Assembly (NCBI GenBank): GCA_046582565.1
Contig: JAYGED010000053.1
Coordinates: 1 to 6,960 of the forward strand
DNA from: JAYGED01 sp046582565
GTDB taxonomy: Bacteria > Pseudomonadota > Alphaproteobacteria > JAAXGF01
Reading direction: 5' to 3'
Length of the DNA: 6,960 nucleotides
How positions within the stretch are numbered: the stretch's first letter is position 1; each line of letters begins with the position of its first letter. The notes under the pieces are model-generated. The model searched no databases. It had not been told where the DNA came from and worked only from the letters and a program-made list of their open reading frames with translations. Position numbers and translations under genes: made by a program. This document shows positions 1 through 6,299 of the stretch, piece after piece.

Positions 1-441
1 TTCGAGAAAGCTGTGGGTTTTGCGTGCCAAAATGTCCTTGGAGAACGGCTTCTCGATCAGTTCGAAATCCGATCCGATCCGGCCTCGGTCGATGATGGCG
101 TTGTCGGCATAGCCGGAAGTGAACAGGACCTTGAGATCGGGCCGCTGTTGTAAGGCCTCATCCATTAGGTCCACACCGCTCATGCCCCCCGGTAAAACCA
201 CATCAGTAAAGAGAATTGCAATCTCCGGCGTCTCATTCAGGATGGCCAGCGCGGATATTGCGTCCTCGGCCTGTAGGGGTCTGTACCCGAGACGGTCGAG
301 AACATGGGCGTTTATTTCGCGGAGGTTGGCGTCATCTTCGACGATCAGGATCGTCTCGCCATTGCCGTGGGGCTCGTGCTCGGCCGACGTGGGTTTTGCT
401 ATGCTGCGTCCGCTTATTGCGCGTGGCAACAGGATGGTGAT
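1..441 (-). pseudogene. Hybrid sensor histidine kinase, 3' fragment (ATPase tail plus receiver domain)
   Basis: Read on the minus strand, this frame is open across the left window edge. From upstream to downstream it gives ITILLPR (421-441), the usual last strand of a HATPase_c domain, then a linker ending PHGNGE. A response-regulator receiver domain follows: ILIVEDD (acidic pocket), FTDVVLPGGMSG (phospho-acceptor Asp in TDVVLP), LFTSGYA (switch Thr/Ser) and IEKPFS (conserved Lys). This order is typical of hybrid kinases, whose receiver takes phosphate from the kinase's own His. Everything upstream is missing: the sensor region, the HisKA domain and the N, G1 and G2 ATP-binding boxes. Beyond 441 the same frame stays open only as antisense of a transporter gene, so no native start exists. 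The fragment cannot make a working kinase unless the break is an assembly error. Receiver assignment is firm; the hybrid-kinase origin rests on the short ATPase tail and linker. Confidence 0.85.
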
Positions 442-1104
442 CCACGCCTTAGGCGGGCGCTCAACCTGGCGATAGACCGCCACGCGTTGATCGCCGAGGT
501 CCTGCAGGGCGCTGGACAGCCCTTGGAAGGGTTCGTTAGCCCGGTTCACTTTGGGGCGGGCGTCGACGGCCTGGATACGGATACGGAAGAGGCGCGTCGT
601 TTGATGACGGAGGCAGGGTACCCAGACGGTCTGACTTTGGCGGTGGACTGCCCGACCCGTCTACCCGACGAGGCCGAACTTTTGACCGAAACACTCGCTC
701 AGCAATTGGCTGGTGTTGGCATCGCGCTGGAGGTGCACCGGGTCGAAGACCGTACCGCCTATGCCCACCAGGTTCGCTTGAAGCAGATCCACGATCTCTG
801 CGTCTTCGATTCGAGCCCCATGAGCACCTTTCGGGTGTTGAAGGAAAAGATCGATTCCCGCTCTGCCGGATTTTGGTGGCAGGGTTATCGCAACCCCGAA
901 GTCGAGGCACTTTTGGACGATGCCGTTGCTACGGTCGAACTCGAGACACGGGCAAATCTTTACCGGCGCTGTTACGGCCTGCTGCAGCAGGACCCGCCAT
1001 GGCTCACACTCTATAACCACCGTCAGCTAATCGGTTTGAAAGGCAGTCATGAGGGCTGGTCCATGCGCTTCGACGGACTGCTCGATCCAAGGCGCTTGCC
1101 ATAG
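439..1104 (+). pseudogene. ABC transporter substrate-binding protein (SBP_bac_5 / DppA-OppA type), C-terminal fragment
   Basis: The protein encoded from 439 reads DPRLRRALNLAIDRHALI, the hallmark of extracellular solute-binding family 5 (peptide, nickel and opine uptake). It then shows EARRLMTEAGYPDGL, a lobe with LLTETLAQQLAGVGI, and the C-terminal pattern YRRCYGLLQQDPPWLTLYN. About 221 residues remain of a usual 500-550, so the signal peptide, the first lobe and half of domain II are absent. An ATG at 304 would extend the frame, but residues encoded by 304-438 are antisense to the receiver domain of the neighbouring kinase fragment and have no relation to the family. It is therefore a 5'-truncated remnant with no plausible export. 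It ends in TAG at 1102-1104, converging on the methyltransferase 8 bp away. The ligand cannot be inferred from the remaining half. Confidence 0.87.
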
Positions 1105-1112
1105 GCTATAAT

Positions 1113-1790
1113 TCACTCGCAATCGCCGGCTTTCCCGATCAACACCACATCGTCGCCCACGATGTCCAGGGCCGCCGCCGGGCCGAGGTTTGACCAGCGA
1201 TTGGACAACCACTGAAACGTCGCTTCTGAGAAGAAGCAGACATGGGTCGGGTCGTTGATGTAGTGCCAGGTTCTGAAGGCGGTCCGGTCGCGGACCCTCT
1301 TGGTCATGATGCCGAGCCAGCCGCCGGGTGCGAGGGCGGCCCACAGGCTATCCAGCTCCTTACCCGGCGCCGCCATGTGCTCGGCAACCTCGCTCAAGGT
1401 GATGAAATCGTAGGGTCCCGACAGGGCGGACCGGTCCGGGGCGTAAAAGGGATCGTAGAGCGCCACTTGATGGCCGGCTTCCTCGAACATCACAGACAAT
1501 GTCGGTCCCGGGCCGCAACCGAAATCGAGCCCCTTGGAATTCGCCGCCAGCCGTCGGCTCAGCGGTGAGAACAGGCGACTAAGAAAGTGCCGGTAGCGCG
1601 GGTCGTCCGGCCGATTATCGTGGCGGTCGTAGCAGGCTTTTTCATCCGCCGGCGAAAGGTGCTGAGCAGACATCACGAAGACCAGATCGCAGCCCCGGCA
1701 TTGCAGGTAGTCGCGCACGTCATCGCGATGATAGGGGGCAATGCCCGAGCCGCCGCACAGCGGACAGGCGTGTCGGTTAAGCTCGGCCAC
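1113..1790 (-). CDS. Zinc-ribbon class I SAM-dependent methyltransferase
   Basis: A complete 225-residue protein. The N-terminus holds a probable zinc ribbon with two Cys pairs (C9/C12 in CPLCG and C31/C34 in CRGC). A Rossmann methyltransferase domain follows: motif I GLDFGCGPG (87-95) binds S-adenosylmethionine, D113 in YDPFYAPD ends strand beta-2, YDFITLSEVAEH (127-138) is the motif II/post-II region, and LAPGGWLGIMTKR is motif III. The segment WHYINDPTHVCFFS is well conserved in this group, as I recall it. Substrate is unknown; the ribbon does not identify it. The start is GTG at 1788-1790 because an in-frame TAG lies at 1800-1802 and any later start would lose the first Cys pair. The AAGGA just upstream is only 2 nt from the GTG, so initiation may be weak, and the upstream DNA may not be the native leader. 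It converges with the broken substrate-binding gene. Methyltransferase call is firm; specific role is open. Confidence 0.9.
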   Translation of the reverse strand: MAELNRHACPLCGGSGIAPYHRDDVRDYLQCRGCDLVFVMSAQHLSPADEKACYDRHDNRPDDPRYRHFLSRLFSPLSRRLAANSKGLDFGCGPGPTLSVMFEEAGHQVALYDPFYAPDRSALSGPYDFITLSEVAEHMAAPGKELDSLWAALAPGGWLGIMTKRVRDRTAFRTWHYINDPTHVCFFSEATFQWLSNRWSNLGPAAALDIVGDDVVLIGKAGDCE

Positions 1791-2005
1791 ATCCTTGTAC
1801 TAACGCACTACAGCGCAGGGGGAAAGAACTCGCGCCCCAGGGAAACATCGAGGTCTGGGGAACTTTTCACAGGGGCCCAGGTAGCTTGGCGAATGCCTGC
1901 TGTTGGGAATGAAGCAGACATCGTGCCCACCGCCTCCAATGTCCGCTATGGGTCTCACCCGTTGAAATTTTGCTCTGAAAATATTACCCCCGAGCGCGCT
2001 CAAGC
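1791..2005. repeat. Intergenic region, possible remnant of a dispersed intergenic repeat
   Basis: No convincing gene lies here. On the minus strand 1800-2003 translates to a 67-residue string beginning MSALGGNIFRAKFQ and containing RPIADIGGG. Such phrases recur as spurious ORFs in alphaproteobacterial intergenic repeats (recalled, not checked), so I treat it as repeat DNA. Directly visible are near-inverted arms GCAGACAT (1914-1921) and ATGTCCGC (1939-1946), which pair at 7 of 8 positions, and a perfect palindrome GAGCGCGCTC (1992-2001) close to the end of the GIY-YIG gene. No clear promoter or terminator is visible. Confidence 0.35.
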
Positions 2006-2263
2006 CTAGCTGGAAGACGCAAGCTTTAGCTTTCTCGCTCTGTCAAACGACTTGATCTCCAGCTCACGCTTTGAAGCCTGACTTCTTGTCGAGTGGGTTT
2101 CCGAATAAATCAGCTTAAACGGGGCGCGGCCTCGGGTGTATTTCGCGCCGGTGCCGTTTTCGTGCTCATTGATACGGTGATCAAGGTTGTTCGTGATGCC
2201 GGTGTAGAGCGTTTGATCGGCGCATTCCAAAATATAGACAACCCAGTCCGCTGATTTTGTCAC
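2006..2263 (-). CDS. Small GIY-YIG domain protein (UPF0213/YhbQ-like)
   Basis: A single-domain GIY-YIG nuclease-superfamily protein of 85 residues. Visible signature: VVYIL (8-12, the GIY strand), LYTGIT (19-24, the YIG strand), R30 and H34 in HRINEH, the KYTRGR loop (41-46), and SKRELEIK (64-71), whose Glu fits the metal-binding Glu of the fold. This matches the stand-alone UPF0213 group, usually 80-100 residues. The family fold cleaves DNA in other contexts; the cellular role of the stand-alone proteins is poorly defined. The frame extends to an ATG at 2320, but that would overlap the DUF6505-like gene by 35 bp. I prefer GTG at 2261-2263 because a strong GGAGGAAGGAAG precedes it and the GIY strand then begins at residue 8. 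It follows the DUF6505-like gene by 22 bp and is probably in the same transcript. Confidence 0.88.
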   Translation of the reverse strand: MTKSADWVVYILECADQTLYTGITNNLDHRINEHENGTGAKYTRGRAPFKLIYSETHSTRSQASKRELEIKSFDRARKLKLASSS

Positions 2264-2267
2264 TGTT

Positions 2268-2279
2268 CTTCCTTCCTCC
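2268..2279 (-). promoter_or_regulatory. Strong ribosome-binding site that fixes the GTG start of the GIY-YIG gene
   Basis: On the minus strand the purine run GGAGGAAGGAAG lies in the 22-bp gap after the upstream stop and 4 nt before the GTG at 2263; its GGAGG core is 11 nt upstream and AGGAAG closer. It is the best Shine-Dalgarno match in the window and argues for the short GTG-initiated form over the ATG at 2320. Confidence 0.7.
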
Positions 2280-2285
2280 GAAGCG

Positions 2286-2762
2286 TCAATCATCCTCAAC
2301 GATGTCCCAGATTTTCGCATGAGTTGATGAACCAGAAGGAGCCAGCACGGATGTTTTCTCCGTGATGTTCTGTTCGGCGATGGAGCGTTCGATGCTCAGC
2401 AACGTCCCCCGCGGGTGGTCGCACATGGTGACCATATCGTCTATTTCCTGTTGGGCTGCCTGCTGAGCCGCCTCCTGGTTGGGGGCGTTATAGACATCGG
2501 CCAAATACACTGAGAGGGTCTGGATCACCTGTTCATATTCGGAGTTGGACATCTCCACCACTTGAACGAATGTCGAATGTCCGAAGCTGTCTATTCCCAG
2601 CCAGGCAGTGCGGAAGATCAGTTGCTGTTTGCTGGTCCAGTTGGTGGGGTCGCTGTCGACGAAGGCGAATGTCCCGGTAACAGCCCATTCGCCTACCTCT
2701 GCGGGGCGCTCAAACACATGAGTATCGGAAACATCGAGCTGAATGGTTTTGGCGAGTTTCAT
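2286..2762 (-). CDS. DUF6505-like conserved hypothetical protein
   Basis: A 158-residue, soluble-looking protein with no signal peptide or membrane segment. It opens MKLAKTIQLDVSDTHVFERP and continues EVGEWAVTGTFAFVD and TAWLGIDSFGHSTFVQVVE. This matches my recollection of the alphaproteobacterial DUF6505 family, whose function I do not know. The middle (about 85-110) is a Gln/Ala-rich helix (NQEAAQQAAQQEIDDM), and the end is acidic (WDIVEDD). The start is ATG at 2760-2762; no good Shine-Dalgarno stands before it. A short upstream reading frame on the same strand overlaps the start as ATGA, so its original leader or upstream partner may have been replaced. The GIY-YIG gene follows after 22 bp. 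Base composition resembles the neighbouring intact genes. That it is a real gene is likely; the family name is from memory. Confidence 0.75.
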   Translation of the reverse strand: MKLAKTIQLDVSDTHVFERPAEVGEWAVTGTFAFVDSDPTNWTSKQQLIFRTAWLGIDSFGHSTFVQVVEMSNSEYEQVIQTLSVYLADVYNAPNQEAAQQAAQQEIDDMVTMCDHPRGTLLSIERSIAEQNITEKTSVLAPSGSSTHAKIWDIVEDD

Positions 2763-2903
2763 GGGACCGGTATTATCATGACCCTCGAAGTAGGGCCTTT
2801 AGAAAAAGTCCGACAAAACACGCGAAGGGGTACTGTCAAATTAACCAGGTGCGATCAAGCCACAAGAAACGAAGGCCACGTGGTGAGTAAATGAACCTGC
2901 GAA

Positions 2904-2971
2904 AATTCCCTGGTGCTTGGTATAAATTCCCTGATATGCGAAATTTTTTCCCTGTTCCGAGGTTTCGGGAA
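2904..2971 (+). repeat. 21-bp-period TTCCCTG array with inverted end motif (copy A)
   Basis: TTCCCTG starts at 2906, 2927 and 2948, an exact 21-bp spacing; the two preceding bases are AA, AA and TT. Sequence between motifs differs, so only the heptamer and the spacing are conserved. An inverted TCGGGAA starts 17 bp after the last motif and can pair with it across TGTTCCGAGGTTT to form a short hairpin. Confidence 0.85.
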
Positions 2972-3017
2972 TTTGGCCAGAGACGGGTTCGCTCCAGACT
3001 GCGTCCAGCACCGCTTA

Positions 3018-3047
3018 CCTTTGGCATTTCCGGCCTTTGGCATTTCC
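3018..3047 (+). repeat. Tandem CCTTTGGCATTTCC duplication
   Basis: Two identical 14-bp units with a 16-bp period (3018-3031, 3034-3047). Copy B has only one degenerate equivalent (TTTTGCATTTTCC), so this is a local duplication within copy A. Confidence 0.8.
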
Positions 3048-3090
3048 CGGTCATTCAGTTGGAGCACTTCCGTTTGTGACAAAGCCCGGG

Positions 3091-5571
3091 TCAGGCTTTG
3101 ATACGCAGCATTTCCGGGTCGTATAAGGGACGCAAAGAACAGGTGCAGGGGTAGAGTTCTCCGGCAATATCGATTTCCCATGTACCTGTAGCGAGGTAGT
3201 CCACCGTGACCGGTTCCGCCCCGCCCTCGATCATGGCGAGACCGACCGCGCCGCCCAGTGTATGGCCGTAGCTTCCTGCCCTAACGTCGCCGACCATGTC
3301 TCCGTTGCGCAGAATGATCTCGGCGTGCCACAGCATGGGTTCAGGGTCACCCACAAGCACTTGCACCAATCGGCGCTGATAAGGCGCCTTTGCCTTCTGG
3401 GCAATCGCCGCCTGCTGTCCGATAAAACCACCGGGCTTGTCGAGAGCCACCGCAAAGCCCAAGCCTGTTTCAAAGGCATTGTCGGTGTTGTCGATGTCGT
3501 GACCGTAATCGCGATAGGCTTTTTCAAGACGCAGACTGCCCAGGGCGCTCAGCCCCGCATGGACCAGTCCATGGTTCTCGCCTTCGCTGACCAGGCGATC
3601 GTACATATGGACGGCTTGCTCGCACGGCACATAGAGCTCGAAGCCCAGCTCACCCACATAGGTGATCCGCACGCACAAGGCGCGGCCAAAGCCGATATCG
3701 ATAGGACAGGCCGCGCGGAACGGGAAGGCTTGATGGCTGAGATCAACGGATGTCAGGGCCTGTAATAGCGCGCGGCTGTTGGGACCCTGGATGTTGATTT
3801 GTGTCAGGCCCGATGTCACGTCGGTGACAAAAGCATGGGCGTCATCGGGAATATTGCGGCGTAGCCAGGCCTCGGCATGGCCGTGCATGGTGTCGGTCAC
3901 CACCACCATGAACTTGTCATCTTCAAGCTTGGTCACGGTGAGATCGGCTTCAAGCTTGCCGTCGTCATTGAGCCACTGGGTATAGGTGATCCGTCCGGTT
4001 TCGCCATTGACTCTATTGGCCGAGATATAATCGAGTGCTTTGCCCGCATCGCGGCCCTGAACCAGGAACTTCGCCATGAAGCTCATATCGGTCAGGGTCA
4101 CCGCCTCGCGGCAGGCTTTGTGTTCCGCCTGCCAGTTCGGCCACCAGTTCATACGGCCAAAGGACAGCTTGTCGACCTTGGCCTCTTGCGGCGAGGATGC
4201 ATACCAGCTCACCCCTTCCCAGCCGCTCACATCGGTAAAGTAAGCGCCGGCCGCGGCCAGACGATCATGCAGAGCCGAGCGCTTTATTCCGCGTGCGCTT
4301 TCGGGGGCTTTGGTCGGGTAGTGGCACTTGTAAACCGTCCCCAGCATTTCCGTGACCCGGTCGCGGCGGTATTGTGGATTTGCCTGATAGGCCTGGGTGC
4401 GATTGGCATTGAAGCCCGTGACATCGACATCCGGCTTACCGTTTAAAATCCAGTGCGCCATGATGCGGCCCAGGCCTCCGCCGGACAAAATGCCGATGGA
4501 GTTCAACCCGGCGCAGATGAAATAGTTTTTAAGCTGTGCCGCCTCACCCACGATGGGAGCGAGATCGGGCGTGAAGCTTTCCGGGCCGCAGAAGAACTTT
4601 TTGACGCCGATTTTCAGACTGATCGGCACCCGGCTCATGGATTTTTCAAGAAACGGCCCTATGCGGTCCCAATCGGGCTGAATTTCGCCGAAGGAGAAGT
4701 CCTTGGGAATTCCGTCCACGTTCCAGGCAGCACTTTCCGGCTCGAACAAACCGATCATCAGGCCGCCGGCTTCCTCGCGGTAGTAGCCGTAGTGGGAGGG
4801 GTCTTCCAACACCGGCCACTCAGAGCTGATGCCATCGATGGACTCGGTGATCAAGTAGTAGTGCTCGGCGGCCTGGTTGGGGATGACCACACCGTGCCCG
4901 GCCCCGAACTGGCGTGCCCACATGCCGGCACAATTGACCACGAATTCGCAAGCGATATCGCCTTGATCGGTTGTCACGCCGGTGACCTGAGCGTTCTTGC
5001 GGGTGATACCCGTAGCAGAAACCCCGGTAATAATTTGCACCCCCCGCAGAGTCGCGCCTTTGGCCAGAGCCATGGTCACGTCCACCGGGTTTACCCGTCC
5101 GTCATCCTTCACATAGAAACCAGCCAGCACGTCATCCACACGGGCGATGGGGAACATATCCTGGACCTCTTTGGGCGAGATTTCCTGTGCGTCCACACCA
5201 CAGTAACGGTTGAATGCGGCAATCCGCCGGTATTCCTCCAGACGATCCTGGTTGGTCGCGACCTCGATAAAACCACATTGGTTAAGCCCGGTGGCCTGGC
5301 CGGTTTCGGCCTCCAGCCGGGCATAAAGATCGCGACTGTATTTGCGAATTTCCGTAGATGTTTCCGACGTGCTGCCGAAAGTCACGATCAAGCCCGCCGC
5401 ATGCCAGGTGGTTCCGGAGGTAATGCTGTCACGCTCCAGTAACACCACGTCGCTGCAGCCCATATGGACCAGATGATAGGCCACCGAGGTGCCGATTATT
5501 CCACCGCCGACGATGACGACGCGGGCGGATGATGGCAATTGACTAGTTTTGCTTTGCTTTGTACCGCTCAC
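3091..5571 (-). CDS. FAD-dependent dimethylglycine/sarcosine dehydrogenase-like protein with GcvT domain
   Basis: A complete 826-residue flavoprotein, the normal size for this family. Residues 18-47 form the FAD Rossmann fold: VVIVGGGIIG (18-27), with E46 at the end of strand 2. TTWHAAGL (54-61) includes H57, in the position of the His that carries covalent FAD in animal dimethylglycine and sarcosine dehydrogenases. The DAO oxidoreductase domain runs to about 390, followed by the FAO_M linker. The C-terminal half is an aminomethyltransferase (GcvT) fold with INIQGPNSR, YVGELGFELYVP and LRLEKAYRDYGHDID. Family chemistry is oxidative N-demethylation of a methylated glycine, with the one-carbon unit passed to tetrahydrofolate and electrons to a carrier such as ETF. 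Choosing between dimethylglycine, sarcosine or a related amine is not possible here. The start is GTG at 5569-5571 with a weak GAGAGA upstream. The stop (3091-3093) sits in the loop of an AAAGCC/GGCTTT hairpin (3081-3099) without a T-run. No betaine-pathway neighbours remain. Confidence 0.93.
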   Translation of the reverse strand: MSGTKQSKTSQLPSSARVVIVGGGIIGTSVAYHLVHMGCSDVVLLERDSITSGTTWHAAGLIVTFGSTSETSTEIRKYSRDLYARLEAETGQATGLNQCGFIEVATNQDRLEEYRRIAAFNRYCGVDAQEISPKEVQDMFPIARVDDVLAGFYVKDDGRVNPVDVTMALAKGATLRGVQIITGVSATGITRKNAQVTGVTTDQGDIACEFVVNCAGMWARQFGAGHGVVIPNQAAEHYYLITESIDGISSEWPVLEDPSHYGYYREEAGGLMIGLFEPESAAWNVDGIPKDFSFGEIQPDWDRIGPFLEKSMSRVPISLKIGVKKFFCGPESFTPDLAPIVGEAAQLKNYFICAGLNSIGILSGGGLGRIMAHWILNGKPDVDVTGFNANRTQAYQANPQYRRDRVTEMLGTVYKCHYPTKAPESARGIKRSALHDRLAAAGAYFTDVSGWEGVSWYASSPQEAKVDKLSFGRMNWWPNWQAEHKACREAVTLTDMSFMAKFLVQGRDAGKALDYISANRVNGETGRITYTQWLNDDGKLEADLTVTKLEDDKFMVVVTDTMHGHAEAWLRRNIPDDAHAFVTDVTSGLTQINIQGPNSRALLQALTSVDLSHQAFPFRAACPIDIGFGRALCVRITYVGELGFELYVPCEQAVHMYDRLVSEGENHGLVHAGLSALGSLRLEKAYRDYGHDIDNTDNAFETGLGFAVALDKPGGFIGQQAAIAQKAKAPYQRRLVQVLVGDPEPMLWHAEIILRNGDMVGDVRAGSYGHTLGGAVGLAMIEGGAEPVTVDYLATGTWEIDIAGELYPCTCSLRPLYDPEMLRIKA

Positions 5572-5595
5572 GGGGTTCTCTCATTACCGGTGGGA

Positions 5596-5627
5596 GGATC
5601 GTCTGAGCAAAATTGCTTGAACGACCC
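5596..5627 (-). other. Stem-loop in the leader of the flavoprotein gene
   Basis: Between the HlyD remnant and the flavoprotein start lies an interrupted inverted repeat: GGATCGT (5596-5602) with ACGACCC (5621-5627), six of seven pairing directly, and inner arms AGCAA (5606-5610) with TTGCT (5613-5617) around a 2-base loop. Neither side is followed by a T-run, so it is not a standard terminator. It could be an operator or a leader structure; no regulator is known. Confidence 0.4.
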
Positions 5628-5825
5628 CTAAAAACTAATCTCGCGAATTAAAACGGCGAGCATGCTCGTCCAGGCGCGGCTCAGCAGGCTTAGGCGCTCG
5701 GCCTCAACCTTGACTTCGCCCCGGGTCAATTGAGTGACGCGCAGGTTTTGATCCTCGACTCCGATCAAGACGCGATAATATGCGGTCTCTGGAACGAGCC
5801 GGCCATCGGCGGTCTGGCGTACCAT
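5628..5825 (-). pseudogene. HlyD-family periplasmic adaptor, C-terminal remnant
   Basis: In this frame the minus strand reads TADGRLVPETAYYRVLIGV, then RGEVKVEAERLSLL, then SRAWTSMLAVLIREISF and a TAG stop at 5628-5630. This is the recognisable end of HlyD/membrane-fusion-type adaptors found with type I or peptidase-M50-associated export loci: the last beta-barrel strand, the RGEV turn and a closing AVLIRE helix. About 60 residues remain; the membrane anchor, coiled-coil hairpin and lipoyl-like domains are absent. Upstream of about 5822 the sequence belongs to a different protein in another frame. A spurious ATG at 5882 reads back through that unrelated DNA and should not be taken as a start. 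The native adaptor would bridge an inner-membrane transporter to the outer membrane. Assignment is from motif memory on a short fragment. Confidence 0.65.
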
Positions 5826-6189
5826 TCTTGCCGTCGGCGCTAAGAAACAAATCAATATCGCCGTCGAGATCCGCATCGACACCCACTAGGGCAACAGCAG
5901 TAGTAAATGAGCCATTCTTATCGTCACCGATTCGGATTCGGAAGCCGATCTCGTCGTCGTCCTCTGTGGTAGTTCCCTTGTCATCAAATGCTGTGTAGAA
6001 GAGCGGGTTATTGGCGTCACCAACTAGATCCAACTGTTTCACATTGGCCTGAGTATCGTCCGAGTAATCAAAAGCCGCGCCAACCATCACGACGCTCCAG
6101 TCAGCGGTCGTCCCGGTAATATTGATAGGCGTAGCCTCAAAAGCAAATCGCGGCTCCAACGACCAGATCGTCATTCCGTGGTCACTCAT
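5821..6189 (-). pseudogene. LEPR-type large surface/secreted protein, N-terminal fragment
   Basis: The minus strand from ATG 6187-6189 encodes MSDHGMTIWSLEPRFAFEAT. LEPR (11-14) followed by hydrophobic residues is the N-terminal tag of very large extracellular proteins (the LEPR-XLL type). Residues 40-123 are Asp/Gly/Thr-rich, like calcium-binding extracellular repeats: FDYSDDTQANV, TTTEDDDEIGFRIRIG and VDADLDGDIDLFLSADG (104-120), the last with Asp spacing like an EF-hand or dockerin loop. A good Shine-Dalgarno (GGGGAAGG) lies 11 nt upstream. After about residue 123 the frame runs into HlyD DNA in the wrong register and ends at 5704, giving Arg-rich nonsense. The native protein was probably far longer. 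A stable secreted product is unlikely. I infer a former substrate of the export system whose adaptor remnant is fused to it. Confidence 0.65.
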
Positions 6190-6299
6190 ATACCAACACC
6201 TTCCCCGTTATTATTCTTTACTGAGCCGTCCATTTTCCGGGTCGACGCAATGCCAGTCCTTCACACACGCGCGCGTTACAATCACGTGCATTATTTAGC

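Larger units (their letters stand above)
2894..3085 (+). repeat. Dispersed intergenic repeat, copy A
   Basis: This copy begins AACCTGC (2894-2900), exactly as copy B does, with the first AATTCCCTG 10 bp later in both. It then carries three TTCCCTG motifs at 2906, 2927 and 2948, an inverted motif TCGGGAA (2965-2971), and a 28-bp block (2980-3007, starting GAGACGGGTTCGC) identical to 6592-6619 in copy B. Next come two copies of CCTTTGGCATTTCC (3018-3031 and 3034-3047), a GTCATTCAGTTGG segment that copy B matches with one change, and TTTGTGACAAA (3073-3083), a quasi-palindrome also found at the edges of copy B. Both copies have the same orientation. No transposase lies inside. It ends against the 3' end of the flavoprotein gene. 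The family name is unknown to me; outer limits are approximate. Confidence 0.8.
2763..3090. other. Intergenic region between flavoprotein and DUF6505-like gene
   Basis: About 330 bp without a credible gene. 2763-2893 is unassigned; on the minus strand a TTGACA-like hexamer lies at 2834-2839, but no acceptable -10 sits at 16-18 bp, so no promoter is claimed. 2894-3085 is repeat copy A. Short open frames here on both strands are low-complexity translations of the repeat. Confidence 0.6.

Noticed and set aside
304..1104. A single 266-residue gene starting at ATG 304
   Set aside because: The part before about 439 is antisense to the kinase receiver domain; only the rest matches a substrate-binding protein.
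2811..2839. Promoter with TTGACA for the DUF6505-like gene
   Set aside because: The hexamer is good, but nothing resembling TATAAT lies 16-18 bp downstream.
3081..3099. Rho-independent terminator at the flavoprotein 3' end
   Set aside because: The AAAGCC/GGCTTT hairpin has only 6 bp, contains the stop codon in its loop and lacks a T-run.
2836..3181. Short minus-strand proteins over repeat copy A, and similar ones at 6427-6639
   Set aside because: Low-complexity Arg/Asn/Gly-rich translations of the repeat; similarity between them reflects shared DNA, not conserved protein.
4453..5442. A 329-residue plus-strand open frame
   Set aside because: Antisense of the flavoprotein gene; no domain recognised, and the minus strand has clear FAD and GcvT motifs.
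5628..5882. An 84-residue protein starting at ATG 5882
   Set aside because: Its first 20 or so residues are the LEPR gene read out of frame; only the C-terminal part has family resemblance.
5704..6189. A complete 161-residue secreted protein
   Set aside because: The last 38 or so residues are Arg-rich nonsense read from HlyD DNA in the wrong frame.
6262..6276. Z-DNA-prone alternating CACACACGCGCGCGT run
   Set aside because: Only 15 bp and unconnected to any other signal; no functional claim is justified.
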